Shown piece by piece: positions 5,130-5,356 of a stretch of DNA of 5,356 bases; the first letter of the stretch is position 1, and every line of letters begins with the position of its first letter. The position numbers and the translations under genes are program-made. The stretch covers positions 1-5,356 of the forward strand of contig CALBHM010000036.1 of the NCBI GenBank assembly GCA_937892835.1, given 5' to 3'. This stretch comes from an uncultured Ruminococcus sp. (GTDB lineage: Bacteria > Bacillota > Clostridia > Oscillospirales > Acutalibacteraceae). The notes beneath the pieces were generated by a model. It had not been told where the DNA came from and ran no database searches. It saw nothing but the letters and a program-made list of their open reading frames with translations.

Positions 5130-5356
5130 TTATTTTACATAAGTTGTTGGTACTTCAAGCACCAAATCGGAAAGAGCGAAGCTCGAACACGGATGGATAT
5201 ATCCGTTCTCTTTATCCGACCAGCGGCGTCCCTCGTCATTCTCCTCGGGAACATAGACTTTACCCGAAACGAGCTTTGAACGGCACCAACCGCACTCGCC
5301 GCTTCTGCACCTTGACGGAGCGGCAATGCCGGCACGCTCGATTGCAACGAGAACAG
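5130..5356 (-). CDS. C-terminal [2Fe-2S] ferredoxin domain of an oxidoreductase, N-terminus off the window
   Basis: The last 74 residues of a minus-strand gene are visible, reading from 5354 to the stop at 5130-5132. No start codon is in the window. The fragment contains the plant-type ferredoxin cluster motif CRSGECGWC (C16, C21, C24 of the visible part) and the fourth ligand in YIHPCSSF (C56), followed by a final strand LSDLVLEVP. The spacing C-x4-C-x2-C...C binds one [2Fe-2S] cluster. In Clostridia this domain commonly forms the C-terminus of flavodoxin/ferredoxin reductase-type proteins with FAD- and NAD-binding domains in front (the phthalate dioxygenase reductase arrangement). A stand-alone ferredoxin is also possible, because only about 15 residues before the first cysteine are seen. 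It is codirectional with hydF but separated by 357 bases and a repeat element, so cotranscription is uncertain. Confidence 0.85.
   Translation of the reverse strand, partial: VLVAIERAGIAAPSRCRSGECGWCRSKLVSGKVYVPEENDEGRRWSDKENGYIHPCSSFALSDLVLEVPTTYVK

Noticed and set aside
5135..5347. Open frame of 70 codons on the minus strand at the right edge
   Set aside because: The neighbouring frame of the same strand (stop at 5130) encodes a clear [2Fe-2S] ferredoxin domain with all four cysteines. The 70-codon frame is an out-of-frame shadow of it.

Overview
This looks like an ordinary chromosomal window from a low-to-mid GC, anaerobic, H2-producing Firmicute. A gut Clostridium-class bacterium near the Oscillospirales/Ruminococcaceae is my inference. 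The grounds are strong GGAGG-type ribosome binding sites, TTGA(T/C)T-17-TAtnAT type promoters, a YlmH-family S4 protein, an [FeFe]-hydrogenase maturase (HydF), and the hairpin-rich intergenic repeats I associate with such genomes. I see no insertion sequence, phage gene, CRISPR array, toxin-antitoxin pair or defence module.

Layout. At the left edge a sugar phosphate isomerase/epimerase-like gene runs off the window on the minus strand (1-371), with its own promoter and RBS. A gene-free stretch (about 433-740) follows, packed with short hairpin repeats. A minus-strand tRNA-Lys(TTT) with encoded CCA (794-869) has a near-consensus promoter upstream and a strong terminator directly abutting its CCA end. 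Diverging from it is a plus-strand unit: a ylmH-like S4 RNA-binding gene (1056-1814), then a cytosolic glycerophosphodiester phosphodiesterase (1826-2554) 11 bases downstream. A DapA/NanA-superfamily aldolase or lyase of unknown substrate (2629-3528) comes next, with its own candidate promoter and a strong intrinsic terminator (3545-3582). Converging on that terminator is minus-strand hydF (3588-4772). Upstream of hydF is a second repeat-rich gap holding a 126-base, multi-hairpin, head-to-head element (4869-4994). At the right edge, on the minus strand, is the C-terminal [2Fe-2S] ferredoxin domain of a gene that starts outside the window (5130-5356).

Function. Little ties these genes into one pathway. 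YlmH relates to ribosome-associated quality control, GDPD to glycerophosphodiester recycling, the DapA-like enzyme to a pyruvate- or keto-acid-linked aldol reaction, and HydF to assembly of the hydrogenase H-cluster. hydE and hydG are not in the window. The most informative non-coding signals are two sets of hairpin repeats. In both, copies differ by compensatory (paired) base changes, which suggests the folded form is or was maintained. There is also a 13-base piece of the tRNA-Lys gene repeated in inverted orientation just past its terminator. I found no convincing new multi-gene system here.
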